This document shows, piece after piece, positions 36,058 through 49,080 of a DNA stretch of 64,000 nt. A program made the position numbers and the translations under genes. The first letter of the stretch is position 1; the number at the start of each line of letters is the position of its first letter. Source of the stretch: Leptospira ainazelensis (GTDB lineage Bacteria; Spirochaetota; Leptospiria; Leptospirales; Leptospiraceae); the NCBI RefSeq assembly GCF_016918785.1, contig NZ_JAFFPT010000009.1:186001-250000 (forward strand), read 5' to 3'. Under the pieces are notes generated by a model. The model worked only from the letters and a program-made list of their open reading frames with translations. It made no database searches and was not told the DNA's origin.

Positions 36058-37215
36058 ATGCAATTTCGTTTTATTTTATGTATTTTGAATCTATTCTTTT
36101 TCTTCTGTGTAAATGCTCCGGAAAAACCGGATCCGCCATTTGTAGCATTACAATATTTGAATAAGGTAGACACCCCGGAAATTCAAGAAGAATCAAGCGG
36201 CTCCGATTCCTGCCCTTCCGGGTTCTCCAATTTTAATCCGAACGCTATATCCGATACGGGACAAACCAACTGTTATTTAGGATTGGCTTCCACCCCCTGC
36301 TTGGGAACCGGACAAGACGGGGAATACGCCAACATACCGAATGCGAGAAATTTCGTAGGACCGACTCAACACTGTAGATATCCTTCCGATTACACGACGT
36401 TAGACACGCTTCACGGCCTTACCTGGAAATCCTGCGCACAGGGTCAAAGTGGTTCCAATTGTGCCTCCGGAGCCACCGCTCCCATCAGCTGGACTAACGC
36501 AAACGGTGGACTTCCCGGAAGTTGCTCGGAGTTGAATACTCTAAACGCGGGCAAGGGTTATGCGGGAAAAACAAATTGGCGAATTCCGACTTTACGAGAA
36601 CTTGCTTCTCTGCTCCATTACACGAACAATCCGCATATCAATGGTCAATTTCCGAATACCTTTTCAGGTATCAGCTACTGGAGCAATACTCCGGATCTTT
36701 TAAATTTTGGGAACAATTTCGTAATTCGTTTCGACGCGCCCAATCTCGGCTTTTACTCTAACGTTCAGGCCGTGAATATCAATCTCCGTTGTGTTTCCGG
36801 AAGTTCTTTGTCTGCACCCGCATGGATCGATAATGCAAACGGAACGATTACCGATTCCAATACCGGTCTTCTTTGGATGCAATGTCCCGATGGAGTGGCT
36901 TGGCCGACCTGCGCGGGAGCGCCTAACAACGAAGATTGGAACACCGCGATCAATACCTGCGAAATGCTGAATTTTGCAGGGAGAACGAATTGGAGATTAC
37001 CGAACGTAAACGAACTTTTGAGCATCGTCGATTATACACAGCCTGCTCCCCGGATCAATCCGATCTTTCCGAATACGCCTCCCAACCCACACTGGACCTC
37101 GACTACGTTTGATAATTTGAAAACCTCCGCTATGCTGATCGACTTTGCCAGCGGACAGTTGTGGGTGAACGATAAATCGAGCGCCCTCCGAGTTCGTTGT
37201 GTAACGACAAATTGA
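36058..37215 (+). CDS. Second DUF1566 lipoprotein, paralogue of 34146-35312
   Basis: A 385-residue lipoprotein with the same plan as its neighbour: signal MQFRFILCILNLFFFFC, then NAPEKPDPPFVALQYL, a low-complexity Ser/Pro stretch and two DUF1566-like domains with LHGLTWKSCAQG and TGLLWMQCPDG entries and WRIPTLRELASL and WRLPNVNELLSIVDY cores. The shared xPEKPDPP after the lipid Cys and the repeated ISDTGQTxCY and GTGQDGEY motifs show common origin. I start at 36058, eight bases after GGGGAA; the frame extends to an ATG at 36028. Surface exposure is likely; function is unknown. Confidence 0.85.
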   Translation: MQFRFILCILNLFFFFCVNAPEKPDPPFVALQYLNKVDTPEIQEESSGSDSCPSGFSNFNPNAISDTGQTNCYLGLASTPCLGTGQDGEYANIPNARNFVGPTQHCRYPSDYTTLDTLHGLTWKSCAQGQSGSNCASGATAPISWTNANGGLPGSCSELNTLNAGKGYAGKTNWRIPTLRELASLLHYTNNPHINGQFPNTFSGISYWSNTPDLLNFGNNFVIRFDAPNLGFYSNVQAVNINLRCVSGSSLSAPAWIDNANGTITDSNTGLLWMQCPDGVAWPTCAGAPNNEDWNTAINTCEMLNFAGRTNWRLPNVNELLSIVDYTQPAPRINPIFPNTPPNPHWTSTTFDNLKTSAMLIDFASGQLWVNDKSSALRVRCVTTN

Positions 37216-37410
37216 TCCGAACTCGAAGCTCGACCGTATCTTGTTCTTCAAGTTTTTACGAGCGGTTTTCAAAGTAAAAAACGGAATCGATAAGAATCGG
37301 CTTATGGGTGGAATTCCGGATCAAACTTCAAGGATTATGATCGTAAATAAGGTTTGAAAAGGCGTCGCCCTTTCTTTGTAATCGGATCTATTTTCAAAAA
37401 AGTTCGATCT

Positions 37411-37872
37411 TTATTCTTCCAGTTTGTATCCCATCTCCGGGGTTAAGGCGATCGCGCTTTTTGCAAAGTTCCCGATTCCTCTGCCGATTTCTCTTCCCTT
37501 TTCGTCAACAAGAATCGATTCCGCAATGATCTGGTGAGTCGCGTTTTGAACCACCGATCCCTTCGCGGTTAAAATCCCGGATTGAATCGGCCTAAGAAGC
37601 GTTAGGTGAAACGTAGAAGTGAGAACAAAGTTTCCCTTCACGAGAGAATTGGCGGCAAAAAAGGCCGCGTCGTCCGCCGCTTTGAAATAGACAACTCCGT
37701 GCGTGGAGCCCGCTGCGTGAAAAAAATCTTCTCGAATTTCTATCTTGAGTTCCGCCGTTCCTTTTCCGATCGTTAGCAACGGTTTAAAATATACGTTCAC
37801 CGGAGCGCCGTGATACATGTTCTCCAGTTTTCGGTAGTGTTCGAGTGAGTGCTGATTCGTAACTTCTGACAT
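37411..37872 (-). CDS. PaaI-like hotdog thioesterase
   Basis: About 153 residues of hotdog type: FFHAAGSTHGVVYFKAADDAAFFAANSL resembles the PaaI/DUF4442 active-site helix (HGG..F..AD.A), and FVLTSTFHLTLLRPIQSGILTAKG is the central strand region. It probably acts on an acyl-CoA or aryl-CoA. I choose the ATG at 37872; a TTG at 37899 is in frame but has no clear ribosome-binding site. It converges on the second DUF1566 gene. Confidence 0.8.
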   Translation of the reverse strand: MSEVTNQHSLEHYRKLENMYHGAPVNVYFKPLLTIGKGTAELKIEIREDFFHAAGSTHGVVYFKAADDAAFFAANSLVKGNFVLTSTFHLTLLRPIQSGILTAKGSVVQNATHQIIAESILVDEKGREIGRGIGNFAKSAIALTPEMGYKLEE

Positions 37873-37899
37873 AGCTTCAGATAAAATCGGTTCACCCAA

Positions 37900-38231
37900 G
37901 AAGAGAATCCTTTTTTTGAACAGACGAATGTCGAATTTGAAATCCGGAATATTTCGATCCTTTTTCCTACCTTCCTTTGAAGGTTTTATATAGGAACTAT
38001 TTACGAATGAGTATAACTATAGAGACTTCCTAACGGCCCTGGACGAAGGAAAAATCCGCTTTATAAAATTCCAAACATCCGTTAGAGTTCCCACAAATTA
38101 CGTCTCATTATTTTTTGTAGAATTTCTAATTTTTCTTTTCTTATCCCAAATTGAAATGAGTTCCCGCGTTTCAAGGTCTTGAGAGCCGGAGCAGGTATGT
38201 TTGTCTTTTGAATCCGAATCGAACTCTTGCC
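37900..38231. other. Gap with family 1 repeat, no gene seen
   Basis: Between the hotdog gene and the AraC gene the DNA holds the family 1 unit at 38084-38168 and the inverted repeat at 38232-38279, and nothing else that I can support. The hotdog gene promoter should lie in its first 100 bases. Confidence 0.4.
38084..38168 (+). repeat. Intergenic repeat family 1, one degenerate unit
   Basis: AGAGTTCCCAC at 38084 with AAATTACGTCTCATTA and GTAGAATTTCTAA after it, then a second box GAGTTCCCGC at 38159. The spacing of about 74 bases is the same as in the other units. The boxes have drifted further from consensus. Confidence 0.55.
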
Positions 38232-38279
38232 TTCCAATGGCTTACATTCTGAAAGTTGAATCGATCCAAGCCATTGGAA
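38232..38279 (-). terminator. Inverted repeat after the 7TM-AraC gene
   Basis: TTCCAATGGCTT (38232-38243) and AAGCCATTGGAA (38268-38279) pair perfectly over 12 bases with a 24-base loop, four bases past the stop at 38283. No T-run follows on the minus strand, so it may be a terminator of unusual form or an RNA-stabilising hairpin. Confidence 0.45.
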
Positions 38280-38282
38280 AAC

Positions 38283-39368
38283 CTAACGAACCGTTTCGCG
38301 ATATTCACTCGGAGTCATTTCCTCTTCTTCTTTAAACGCTCGCAAAAAACTCGTCTTCGAATTAAAACCCGCGTCCAGGCCGACTCTCAAAACGGGATGA
38401 TCCGTGGTTTTAAGAAGTTCTTTCGCTTTTCGAATTCTATATTCTCTGCAGAGTTCTAAAAAACTCTTTTGAAAATATCTACCGATCGCCTGCGAGACCG
38501 TATGCGTGGAAATACCGAGTTCCTCGGCTAAACTTCCGAGATCGAACTCGGAATCCAGATAAGATTCTTTTGAATTTAGAATTTTAAAAATTCTCTCACC
38601 GATTTCATGAACGCTCTCTTCGCTTAACAAAGATTTTTTATATTTGAATTCTTCTTTTTCATACAAAGTCAAAGGGACCGTTTCCGAACTTTCAGCGTAA
38701 ACTCTAAACCAAGCAAATCCGATCACCCAAAAAGAAAGCGCTGCGTTGGATATCGTTTCGGCCCTAAATCCGGAATCGATGAGAAAGAGAAAAAAAGAAA
38801 ACAAAAGAAGAATCACACAAAGAATCACAAACTTTCTAAATACGAAAATTTCACGAAACACCGACGCCGGAAATTCTTTCCCAAGTTCTCCGAGTCTTAC
38901 GTAAATTCTTCCAAAGATCACGATGTTGGAAAGAAGAGTCGCCAAACTCATTCGAATACATTCCGCGTGAGGAGTGATTCTATCTTCCAAAATGTATTTT
39001 AATTTTTCTTCGGGGCTTAGGAGATAATGAGGAATCGAATACAAAAAAAGAATCAAAGGCGCTAAAAAAGAAAAACGGGTCCAGATTTTATCCTTTGGAT
39101 ATCCGAAATACTTCTGAAGCGCTATGGCGAAGATCGGGGCCGCGAGCGCTCCCAAAGGAAATCCGACCCTCGAAAGATGCGGGAACTCCAAAACCCAACC
39201 CGTCTGAAATCCCAAACCGAGACCGAATAAAAGAGAAAGATGAAGAAAAGCCCAACCAAGATATCGGCTATCGTTTCCTTTTTGTTTCAGACGAAAAAAG
39301 AATAAGGAAAGAAGAATCGACTGAAGCAAGCCGCCGACGATGGCAAAGGATCCGAAATCCAAATTCAT
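38283..39368 (-). CDS. Membrane-bound AraC-family regulator (7TM sensor), second copy
   Basis: A 361-residue protein with about seven membrane helices up to residue 220 and a C-terminal AraC DNA-binding domain: LGSLAEELGISTHTVSQAIGRYF, ELCREYRIRKAKELL and LRVGLDAGFNSKTSFLRAFKEEEEMTPSEYR. The last part is the usual second helix-turn-helix with the 'TPSEYR' end. It is divergent from the outer-membrane-like gene at 39462 across 93 bases, so it may control it; this is inference from position. Confidence 0.88.
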   Translation of the reverse strand: MNLDFGSFAIVGGLLQSILLSLFFFRLKQKGNDSRYLGWAFLHLSLLFGLGLGFQTGWVLEFPHLSRVGFPLGALAAPIFAIALQKYFGYPKDKIWTRFSFLAPLILFLYSIPHYLLSPEEKLKYILEDRITPHAECIRMSLATLLSNIVIFGRIYVRLGELGKEFPASVFREIFVFRKFVILCVILLLFSFFLFLIDSGFRAETISNAALSFWVIGFAWFRVYAESSETVPLTLYEKEEFKYKKSLLSEESVHEIGERIFKILNSKESYLDSEFDLGSLAEELGISTHTVSQAIGRYFQKSFLELCREYRIRKAKELLKTTDHPVLRVGLDAGFNSKTSFLRAFKEEEEMTPSEYRETVR

Positions 39369-39461
39369 CTTTTTCTCCTTAAAAAACGGGTTCCACCCAA
39401 TGGGGTGGGGCGACCGGACCTTGGTTTCGAGATAAACTAAACTCCATTCGGAGGAACCTGA

Positions 39462-40232
39462 ATGTCAAGAATCTTAATCAAAACCCTATTTTCAGTTTTT
39501 CTTTTCACGTTTCTTTCTTCTTTAAACGCGGAAGGTATTTCACTTCAAGGAGGACTTTCTCAACCGCTTCTGGGAGGTTGGAACCTCGCAGGAACCTACT
39601 ACGGAAAAAATCTCGTATTCGAATATTCTCACGGCTCGAATCTCAATTTCGACGCCGCCGGCGGAGTCGGTTTAAACGAAACGGAAAGGGAACAAGGTCT
39701 CAGGGTCAATGCTCCTTACACGACTGGTTTCGGCGTCGGTTATCTTTTTACTCCCAACTTGGATCTTCGTCTGGAAGTGAAAGAACATTTCTATCGCGTT
39801 CAATCAAAGACAAGTCCGGACGAACTCTATCTTTCACAATCCCTGGGAATTCGATCCGATCTTCCGATTCAGGGAAACGGTTTTGAAAACTGGGTTCCTC
39901 CCCTTTCTTCTTCCGAGAATTTTTTGGATCTCACGGTTCGAAAAACGATCGAAGCCGAATTCTTATACGGCGCCAAATACGTTTCTCCCGGTTCCACTCA
40001 CCGTTATAGAACTCGCTCAGTTGGATTCGGTCTCTACTATCGTTTTTTTCCTCTTGGTGGAAGCGAAGGTCTTATGTTCGAACCGTCGATTCGTTTTTGG
40101 CCGAACGCTTGGAGCGATTCCCCGAATGCTGTCGCATTTGAAAATCAGTACGGTCTTTTAGGTCTTCATAAGGCCCACGATCAAGGACTCTTCGTAAACG
40201 TCTCGATCGGTTATTACAAGAGGTTGGAGTAA
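39462..40232 (+). CDS. Predicted outer-membrane or exported beta-barrel-like protein
   Basis: A 256-residue protein with a signal peptide (FTFLSSLNA) and a body rich in alternating hydrophobic/polar strands with aromatic girdles (GWNLAGTYYGKNLVFEYSHG, TGFGVGYLFTPNLDLRLEVKEHFYRV, RSVGFGLYYRFF, LFVNVSIGYYKRLE). The pattern, with the last residues YYKRLE in a final strand, suggests a small beta-barrel. I do not know the family. GGAGG lies upstream of the ATG, and the AraC-type regulator gene is divergent from it. Confidence 0.7.
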   Translation: MSRILIKTLFSVFLFTFLSSLNAEGISLQGGLSQPLLGGWNLAGTYYGKNLVFEYSHGSNLNFDAAGGVGLNETEREQGLRVNAPYTTGFGVGYLFTPNLDLRLEVKEHFYRVQSKTSPDELYLSQSLGIRSDLPIQGNGFENWVPPLSSSENFLDLTVRKTIEAEFLYGAKYVSPGSTHRYRTRSVGFGLYYRFFPLGGSEGLMFEPSIRFWPNAWSDSPNAVAFENQYGLLGLHKAHDQGLFVNVSIGYYKRLE

Positions 40233-40240
40233 TTTAAGAA

Positions 40241-41551
40241 TTATGGCATTCTCGGAGGAAATTTCAGATTTAAGATTTCCCGCATCGCGTTTTCCAATTC
40301 GACACGAAGAGATTTTTCAGTTTCGGAAACGTAAGCTTCGAACAAGGAAGGAAGGCTTTCCGGATCGTTGATCGTCCGTATGGTCGCGACGGCTTCGAGT
40401 CTCAAATTCAGTTTTTCTCTCGGGTTTCTCGCAAGAACGAGTAACGCAGGCACCGCGTTCTTATCTTTGAGTTCCCCCAAAGAATGAATCAATTGCCATT
40501 TAACCATATTCTCTTTTTCTTCGGAAAGAATTTTGGTAAGTTCGATCGCACTCGTATTCGCGCCTAACTTTCCCACGGCGTAAGCGGCCTTGGTCCGAAG
40601 TTCGGTTTCCTCTCCGTTAGTCAACACGGCGAGAATTCCCTGCCCTCCCCCGTTGCTTCCGAGGTCGAGCAATAGATCGATCATCCTCGCTTTGAGAAAA
40701 AGAACGTCTTCCTTAGTCAATTGTTCGGATACCGCTTTCGCTCCTTGTTTATCCTGAAAGACAAGAAGCGCCTCCAAAGAAACCCTTCTGATATCCGGAT
40801 TCGGATCGCTCAAACCCTTGTAAAAAAGAGAGATGTTCTGACGGTTTTTTTTGTTTTTAAGAATTTCGAGAGCCACAAGACGAACGTCGTCGTCCGGATC
40901 GCTCGTCGCCGATTTTTGAAACTGAGAAAATTTTTCAGTCATTCCCAAACGGTTGATCACGATGAGATATTTTTTTCGCACACCCGAACTTTCGTCGTTC
41001 ACCAATTTATGAATCTGATTCTGAATTCTTTCGTCCTTTATGATCAGAGAGGACTCTAAAAAATACAACCTCTGAACCGAATCTTTGGAAAGAGACATGT
41101 CCAAAAGAATCGGCAACGCCCGATCGTCCTTTAAAAGTTGCATGAGTTTATAACTCAAAAGTCTTACTTCGGTCTCCGGATCCGCAAAGGCGGCGATCAC
41201 GGAATAGATCAGTCGTTTCTCCTTTTTCTTTTCGGCCAAAAGAAGAATCTCTTTTTTCAGAATTACGTTAGTCGTCTTTTGGAAGGTAGAATCCAAAACG
41301 TTTACCCAATTCGGTGCAAGACCGTCCAAGTCTTCGAGTTCGCCGAATAGTTTTAAGATCGCAAGTTGAACCTTTTCGTCCGTAGAATCGTTCTGAAAAA
41401 TCGGAACCAATTCCTTAACCAGATCCAACCGGCTTCGAGATCGAATTTCGGAAATGGCCGAAATTTGAGCCTTTCCGGCGCTCAAGACCTTTTCTTTAAA
41501 TTCGTCTTTGGGAGTTTCTGCCGCTACGATCGGAATGGTAAGTAGAATCAA
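40241..41551 (-). CDS. Exported HEAT-repeat protein
   Basis: A protein of about 436 residues composed of HEAT repeats: [18 protein letters not shown] units such as [38 protein letters not shown] and [13 protein letters not shown] run through most of it. Such proteins are scaffolds. With the conventional TTG start at 41551 the N-terminus has only a partial signal peptide ([11 protein letters not shown]). Reading upstream in frame to a CTG at 41581 adds [10 protein letters not shown] and completes one, overlapping the stop of the TPR gene as CTGA with GGGAGG upstream; I think that start is at least as likely. It ends eight bases from the gene at 39462, on the other strand. Confidence 0.82.
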   Translation of the reverse strand: MILLTIPIVAAETPKDEFKEKVLSAGKAQISAISEIRSRSRLDLVKELVPIFQNDSTDEKVQLAILKLFGELEDLDGLAPNWVNVLDSTFQKTTNVILKKEILLLAEKKKEKRLIYSVIAAFADPETEVRLLSYKLMQLLKDDRALPILLDMSLSKDSVQRLYFLESSLIIKDERIQNQIHKLVNDESSGVRKKYLIVINRLGMTEKFSQFQKSATSDPDDDVRLVALEILKNKKNRQNISLFYKGLSDPNPDIRRVSLEALLVFQDKQGAKAVSEQLTKEDVLFLKARMIDLLLDLGSNGGGQGILAVLTNGEETELRTKAAYAVGKLGANTSAIELTKILSEEKENMVKWQLIHSLGELKDKNAVPALLVLARNPREKLNLRLEAVATIRTINDPESLPSLFEAYVSETEKSLRVELENAMREILNLKFPPRMP

Positions 41552-41577
41552 AAGGAAAACGTTTGTGAAGAAGATCC

Positions 41578-43639
<2,062 letters not shown>

Positions 43640-43647
<8 letters not shown>

Positions 43648-44056
43648 CGGATTTGATTTCGTTTTTGAGAATTGCGTCTAAGATTCCATTTACAAACCGA
43701 GCCGATTCTTCACTCTCGAATTCTTTCGTGAGCTCCACCGCTTCGTCGATCGTAACGTTCTTCGGAACTTCCCAGGTATACAACAAAGCATAGACTGACA
43801 GACGAAGGATCGCCTTATTGACGACGCTGATTCTGGAAAAGTCCCAGTTTTTGGAATACTTCTTTATCAGAGTATCGATCTGTTCCTGATTTTTCACAAC
43901 CCCATTTACGATAGAAATGGCGAAATCCCTTTCTTCTTGTTCTGTTTTTTTATCATACCACTTGAACTTCAAAACGTCCTTGAGAGGAGGTTTTGTAAGT
44001 TCCAATTGGTAAAGTGCCATTACGGCGATTTCGCGGGAAGTACGTCTGGCTGACAT
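43640..44056 (-). CDS. nusB: Transcription antitermination factor NusB
   Basis: A 138-residue all-helical protein that helps antitermination in rRNA operons with NusE. The N-terminus [18 protein letters not shown], the middle [23 protein letters not shown] and the end [14 protein letters not shown] match the family. It follows ribH directly (the ribH stop is at 44057, and nusB starts at 44056), the usual ribH-nusB pairing. Confidence 0.95.
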
Positions 44057-45365
<1,309 letters not shown>

Positions 45366-45477
45366 CTTCATATCTATGAGAGTTTTATAAATTATATTTT
45401 TTTGATATACAAAGCGCTTTTCCAAAATCTTAAAAAAGCGACTACAACAACTCTGTCAAACTCGCAATCAAAACGCT

Positions 45478-45563
45478 GGAGCTCCCGCTGACCAAGTTTT
45501 CTTAAGCGGGCTATGAACTTTCCAAAGGAATTATTTTTGTAAAATCCGGATTGGAGTTCCTAC
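45478..45563 (+). repeat. Intergenic repeat family 1, one unit
   Basis: GGAGCTCCCGC at 45478 and GGAGTTCCTAC at 45553 are 75 bases apart, with a shared TATGAACTTTCCAAA-type core and an AT-rich end. The second box is followed by ATTTGAG, ATTTGGGGACAAACTCCCG. The remaining gap 45366-45880 is AT-rich and gene-free; it is unclear where the promoter of the gene at 45881 lies. Confidence 0.6.
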
Positions 45564-45880
45564 ATTTGAGATTTGGGGACAAACTCCCGATAAAGGTTAT
45601 TGTCTTCAGAACACACAAATCGCATTCTCATTCTCACGCTCACAAGGACATCGATCGAAATGTTCTCATTTTTTCGATTTAAGAATGCAACTCCGAGTAG
45701 AGTTCCTTTCTCGTCCGGAAAGATCCTTTTTGTCTCCATTCTTCCAGGAAAGAATCAATTCCTTTGATAAATAAACTATTTAAGAATTTTCTAATTTGCT
45801 AAAAAAATCGACAAAAAAAATTCAAAAGCCGCCACCTCGCACACTCCTTTGGAACCGTTCCGGATGAGAGGTAAAAAATA

Positions 45881-46396
45881 ATGCTTGAGCAGTCTCCGTC
45901 AAAAGTTCATTCTAATCCTATGATCTGGGTACACAAAATTCCGAATAAACTCGAAGAAATTCTCGGTCTGGATGGTTCACTTCAGTTTCGTAAATTTCTC
46001 AACACCACTCTGAACGAGTTCCGTAACGAAATCGTCGGTTTTTCTTCCAACCGTTTTGAAAGGAGACTTCACAAAGAAGCTTCCGCTCTCAATGAGGAAA
46101 TCAAAGAACTCCGCGGTATACAATCGCAAACCAAAGAAGAAATTCATCTTCTCCGGGGGGAAATGAACCAATGGAAGTTGGAGACCACTCGAGAATTTTA
46201 TTTATTCCGTTCGGAGATTCAGGATTCTCAGAGTAAGTTTCGAGAAGAGGTGTTCAGTCACCACAACGAACTTAAGGTGGAATTGAAAACGGAGATTTCG
46301 GAAATCCATAAAACGATCTCGACACAAACTCGTTGGATTTTAGCGGGAATGTTAGGCGTGGGGAGTTTTTTACTCGGTCTGGCAAAGTTTGTCTAA
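45881..46396 (+). CDS. Coiled-coil protein with C-terminal membrane anchor
   Basis: A 171-residue protein with a long coiled coil (about 50-140: LHKEASALNEEIKELRGIQSQTKEEIHLLRGEMNQ) and a C-terminal hydrophobic tail (WILAGMLGVGSFLLGLAKFV), so it is probably tail-anchored, similar in plan to DUF1640-type proteins. GAGAGG precedes the ATG. Function is unknown. Its stop overlaps the stop of a 53-codon gene on the other strand. Confidence 0.75.
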   Translation: MLEQSPSKVHSNPMIWVHKIPNKLEEILGLDGSLQFRKFLNTTLNEFRNEIVGFSSNRFERRLHKEASALNEEIKELRGIQSQTKEEIHLLRGEMNQWKLETTREFYLFRSEIQDSQSKFREEVFSHHNELKVELKTEISEIHKTISTQTRWILAGMLGVGSFLLGLAKFV

Positions 46397-46554
46397 CTTT
46401 GTTTTTCCTTTCCGACACGGATCACGAGAGTGATCTTTCCGTCCGGTTTTTCCACCACTTCAAAACCCTCTTCTCTGAGAGTTTTTTTGATCTTATAAAG
46501 TCCAAAGTTTACTACTTTGGACTGAGAAACCGTTTTTGGAGTAGATCCTTCCAT
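46393..46554 (-). CDS. Small 53-residue protein of unknown function
   Basis: An open frame from ATG (46554) to TAG (46393-46395) encodes MEGSTPKTVSQSKVVNFGLY and continues KIKKTLREEGFEVVEKPDGK, ITLVIRVGKEKQS. It has balanced composition, an alternation of helix and strand like a small alpha-beta domain, and almost no upstream alternative start. It lies tail to tail with the coiled-coil gene: the two stop codons overlap by two bases (46394-46395). It is not a shadow of another gene, since nothing else covers 46397-46554. Function is unknown. Confidence 0.6.
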   Translation of the reverse strand: MEGSTPKTVSQSKVVNFGLYKIKKTLREEGFEVVEKPDGKITLVIRVGKEKQS

Positions 46555-46628
46555 CTCTAAGAGTATCGGATTTGACCGGACTTGATCTTAAACCCGAATA
46601 ACGGTTTTCTTTCCGTCGGAAGGTTTCC

Positions 46629-46657
46629 TTGACAAAGTCAGGCAAAGAATCTGTCAT
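46629..46657 (+). promoter_or_regulatory. Possible sigma-70-type promoter upstream of 46666
   Basis: TTGACA (46629-46634) is a perfect -35 box, a 17-base spacer follows, and TGTCAT (46652-46657) matches four of six -10 bases. It sits just before the start at 46666, which would leave almost no leader, so the assignment is weak. Confidence 0.35.
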
Positions 46658-46665
46658 GAATTCGA

Positions 46666-47249
46666 ATGGCATTTCGAACGGTCTTTTTTTCGATTCTTCT
46701 GGTCTTTCTTTCCGGATTGGCAATCGTTGCCTACGATCCGGATCTTCTCCAATGGGAGACCCTCGAATGGATCTACGAAAAACGGACTTTCTTTCTTTTT
46801 TCCCTCATTTTTATCATCTCGGCAATACTTATCTATTGGATCTATTTTAAGGCGAAAAAAGGGATTCTCGATTCTAAAAACAAAACCGTAGCCCATCTTC
46901 AAGAATCGTTAAACGAAGTGATCCAAGACAACCAATCCCTTTTTTCCTTTTTAAAAACTGCAAAAGACGGACTCGAAAAACAACTGGAATCCTCCAAATC
47001 GAAATTTTCTCCCGAATTCTATTCCTCCTGCTCTGCGGAATATCGAAAACTCACGATGGAATTTTCTTCTTCTTCGGAAATTTTCAAAGAAATCCCTTTG
47101 GGACCGGAAGAGGAAAAGAACAAAAAGAATGGGAATAACTTTAGAATTTCAGAATATTCTGATCTAATCAATCGCCATAGAAAACTTTCCAGGTCCTTGG
47201 AAAAACTGAGAGAGGATCTCACCCGTCTCAGGGAAAAGGTTTCCGAGAT

Positions 47250-47253
<4 letters not shown>
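46666..47253 (+). CDS. Small membrane protein with coiled coil, coupled to the amidase gene
   Basis: A 195-residue protein with two membrane helices (about 7-22 and 40-60) and a soluble, largely helical C-terminal part with a predicted coiled coil at the end ([24 protein letters not shown]). Its TGA overlaps the ATG of the next gene (ATGA at 47250-47253), so it is translated together with the amidase-domain lipoprotein. The name 'unknown' is right for its function. Confidence 0.75.
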
Positions 47254-48584
<1,331 letters not shown>

Positions 48585-49080
48585 TAACTCTTTTGCCATC
48601 ATTAGGTCATCATTCATACTGATTTTTGTTTTGTCGCAAATTTAGAATCGTTTTTATTCCCAGTTTATAATTCAAAGTTATCAAGTTCTCCGAATTACAG
48701 ACGTTATACAACATTGATCGCTAAAAAATCGGCGTATTCTTCGCCGACTAACAAAAATTTACGCTCGCTCGATTAAATCATTGATCGTAAGATCCTGTCC
48801 AAATTCTTTCCTTACTAAGAGTCAAAAAACTCTTCACGATTCGCTTAAAAATAAAATCCAGAGTTATGTGGATGAAAGACTTCTTTCGAAACACTACCAA
48901 CGGATCGGAACTTCGCTTTCCACTCACTTCCTGTATGAATCGAATTTGATTCCTGAAACTTCGAAACAAAACGAAACGAGCAAGTTAAAAATAATATAGA
49001 GTTACCCTTCTCGATTTCGGAAACACCTCATCCAAGGAGCGGTTTTCAATCTTGATCGAGAGGTAAAATAGTTAGAACCT
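48585..49080. other. Gap with a hairpin and an orphan frame, no supported gene
   Basis: TCGGCG, loop TATTCTT, CGCCGA (48729-48747) has a T-run on the minus-strand side (TTTTTT), so it looks like a terminator for minus-strand transcription, although no minus-strand gene is recognised. A plus-strand frame at 48781-48999 has balanced composition (FLTKSQKTLHDSLKNKIQSY) but only a weak start, and might be a gene remnant. Just before the Amt-MCP gene is GATCGAGAGGTAAAATAG. Confidence 0.4.
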
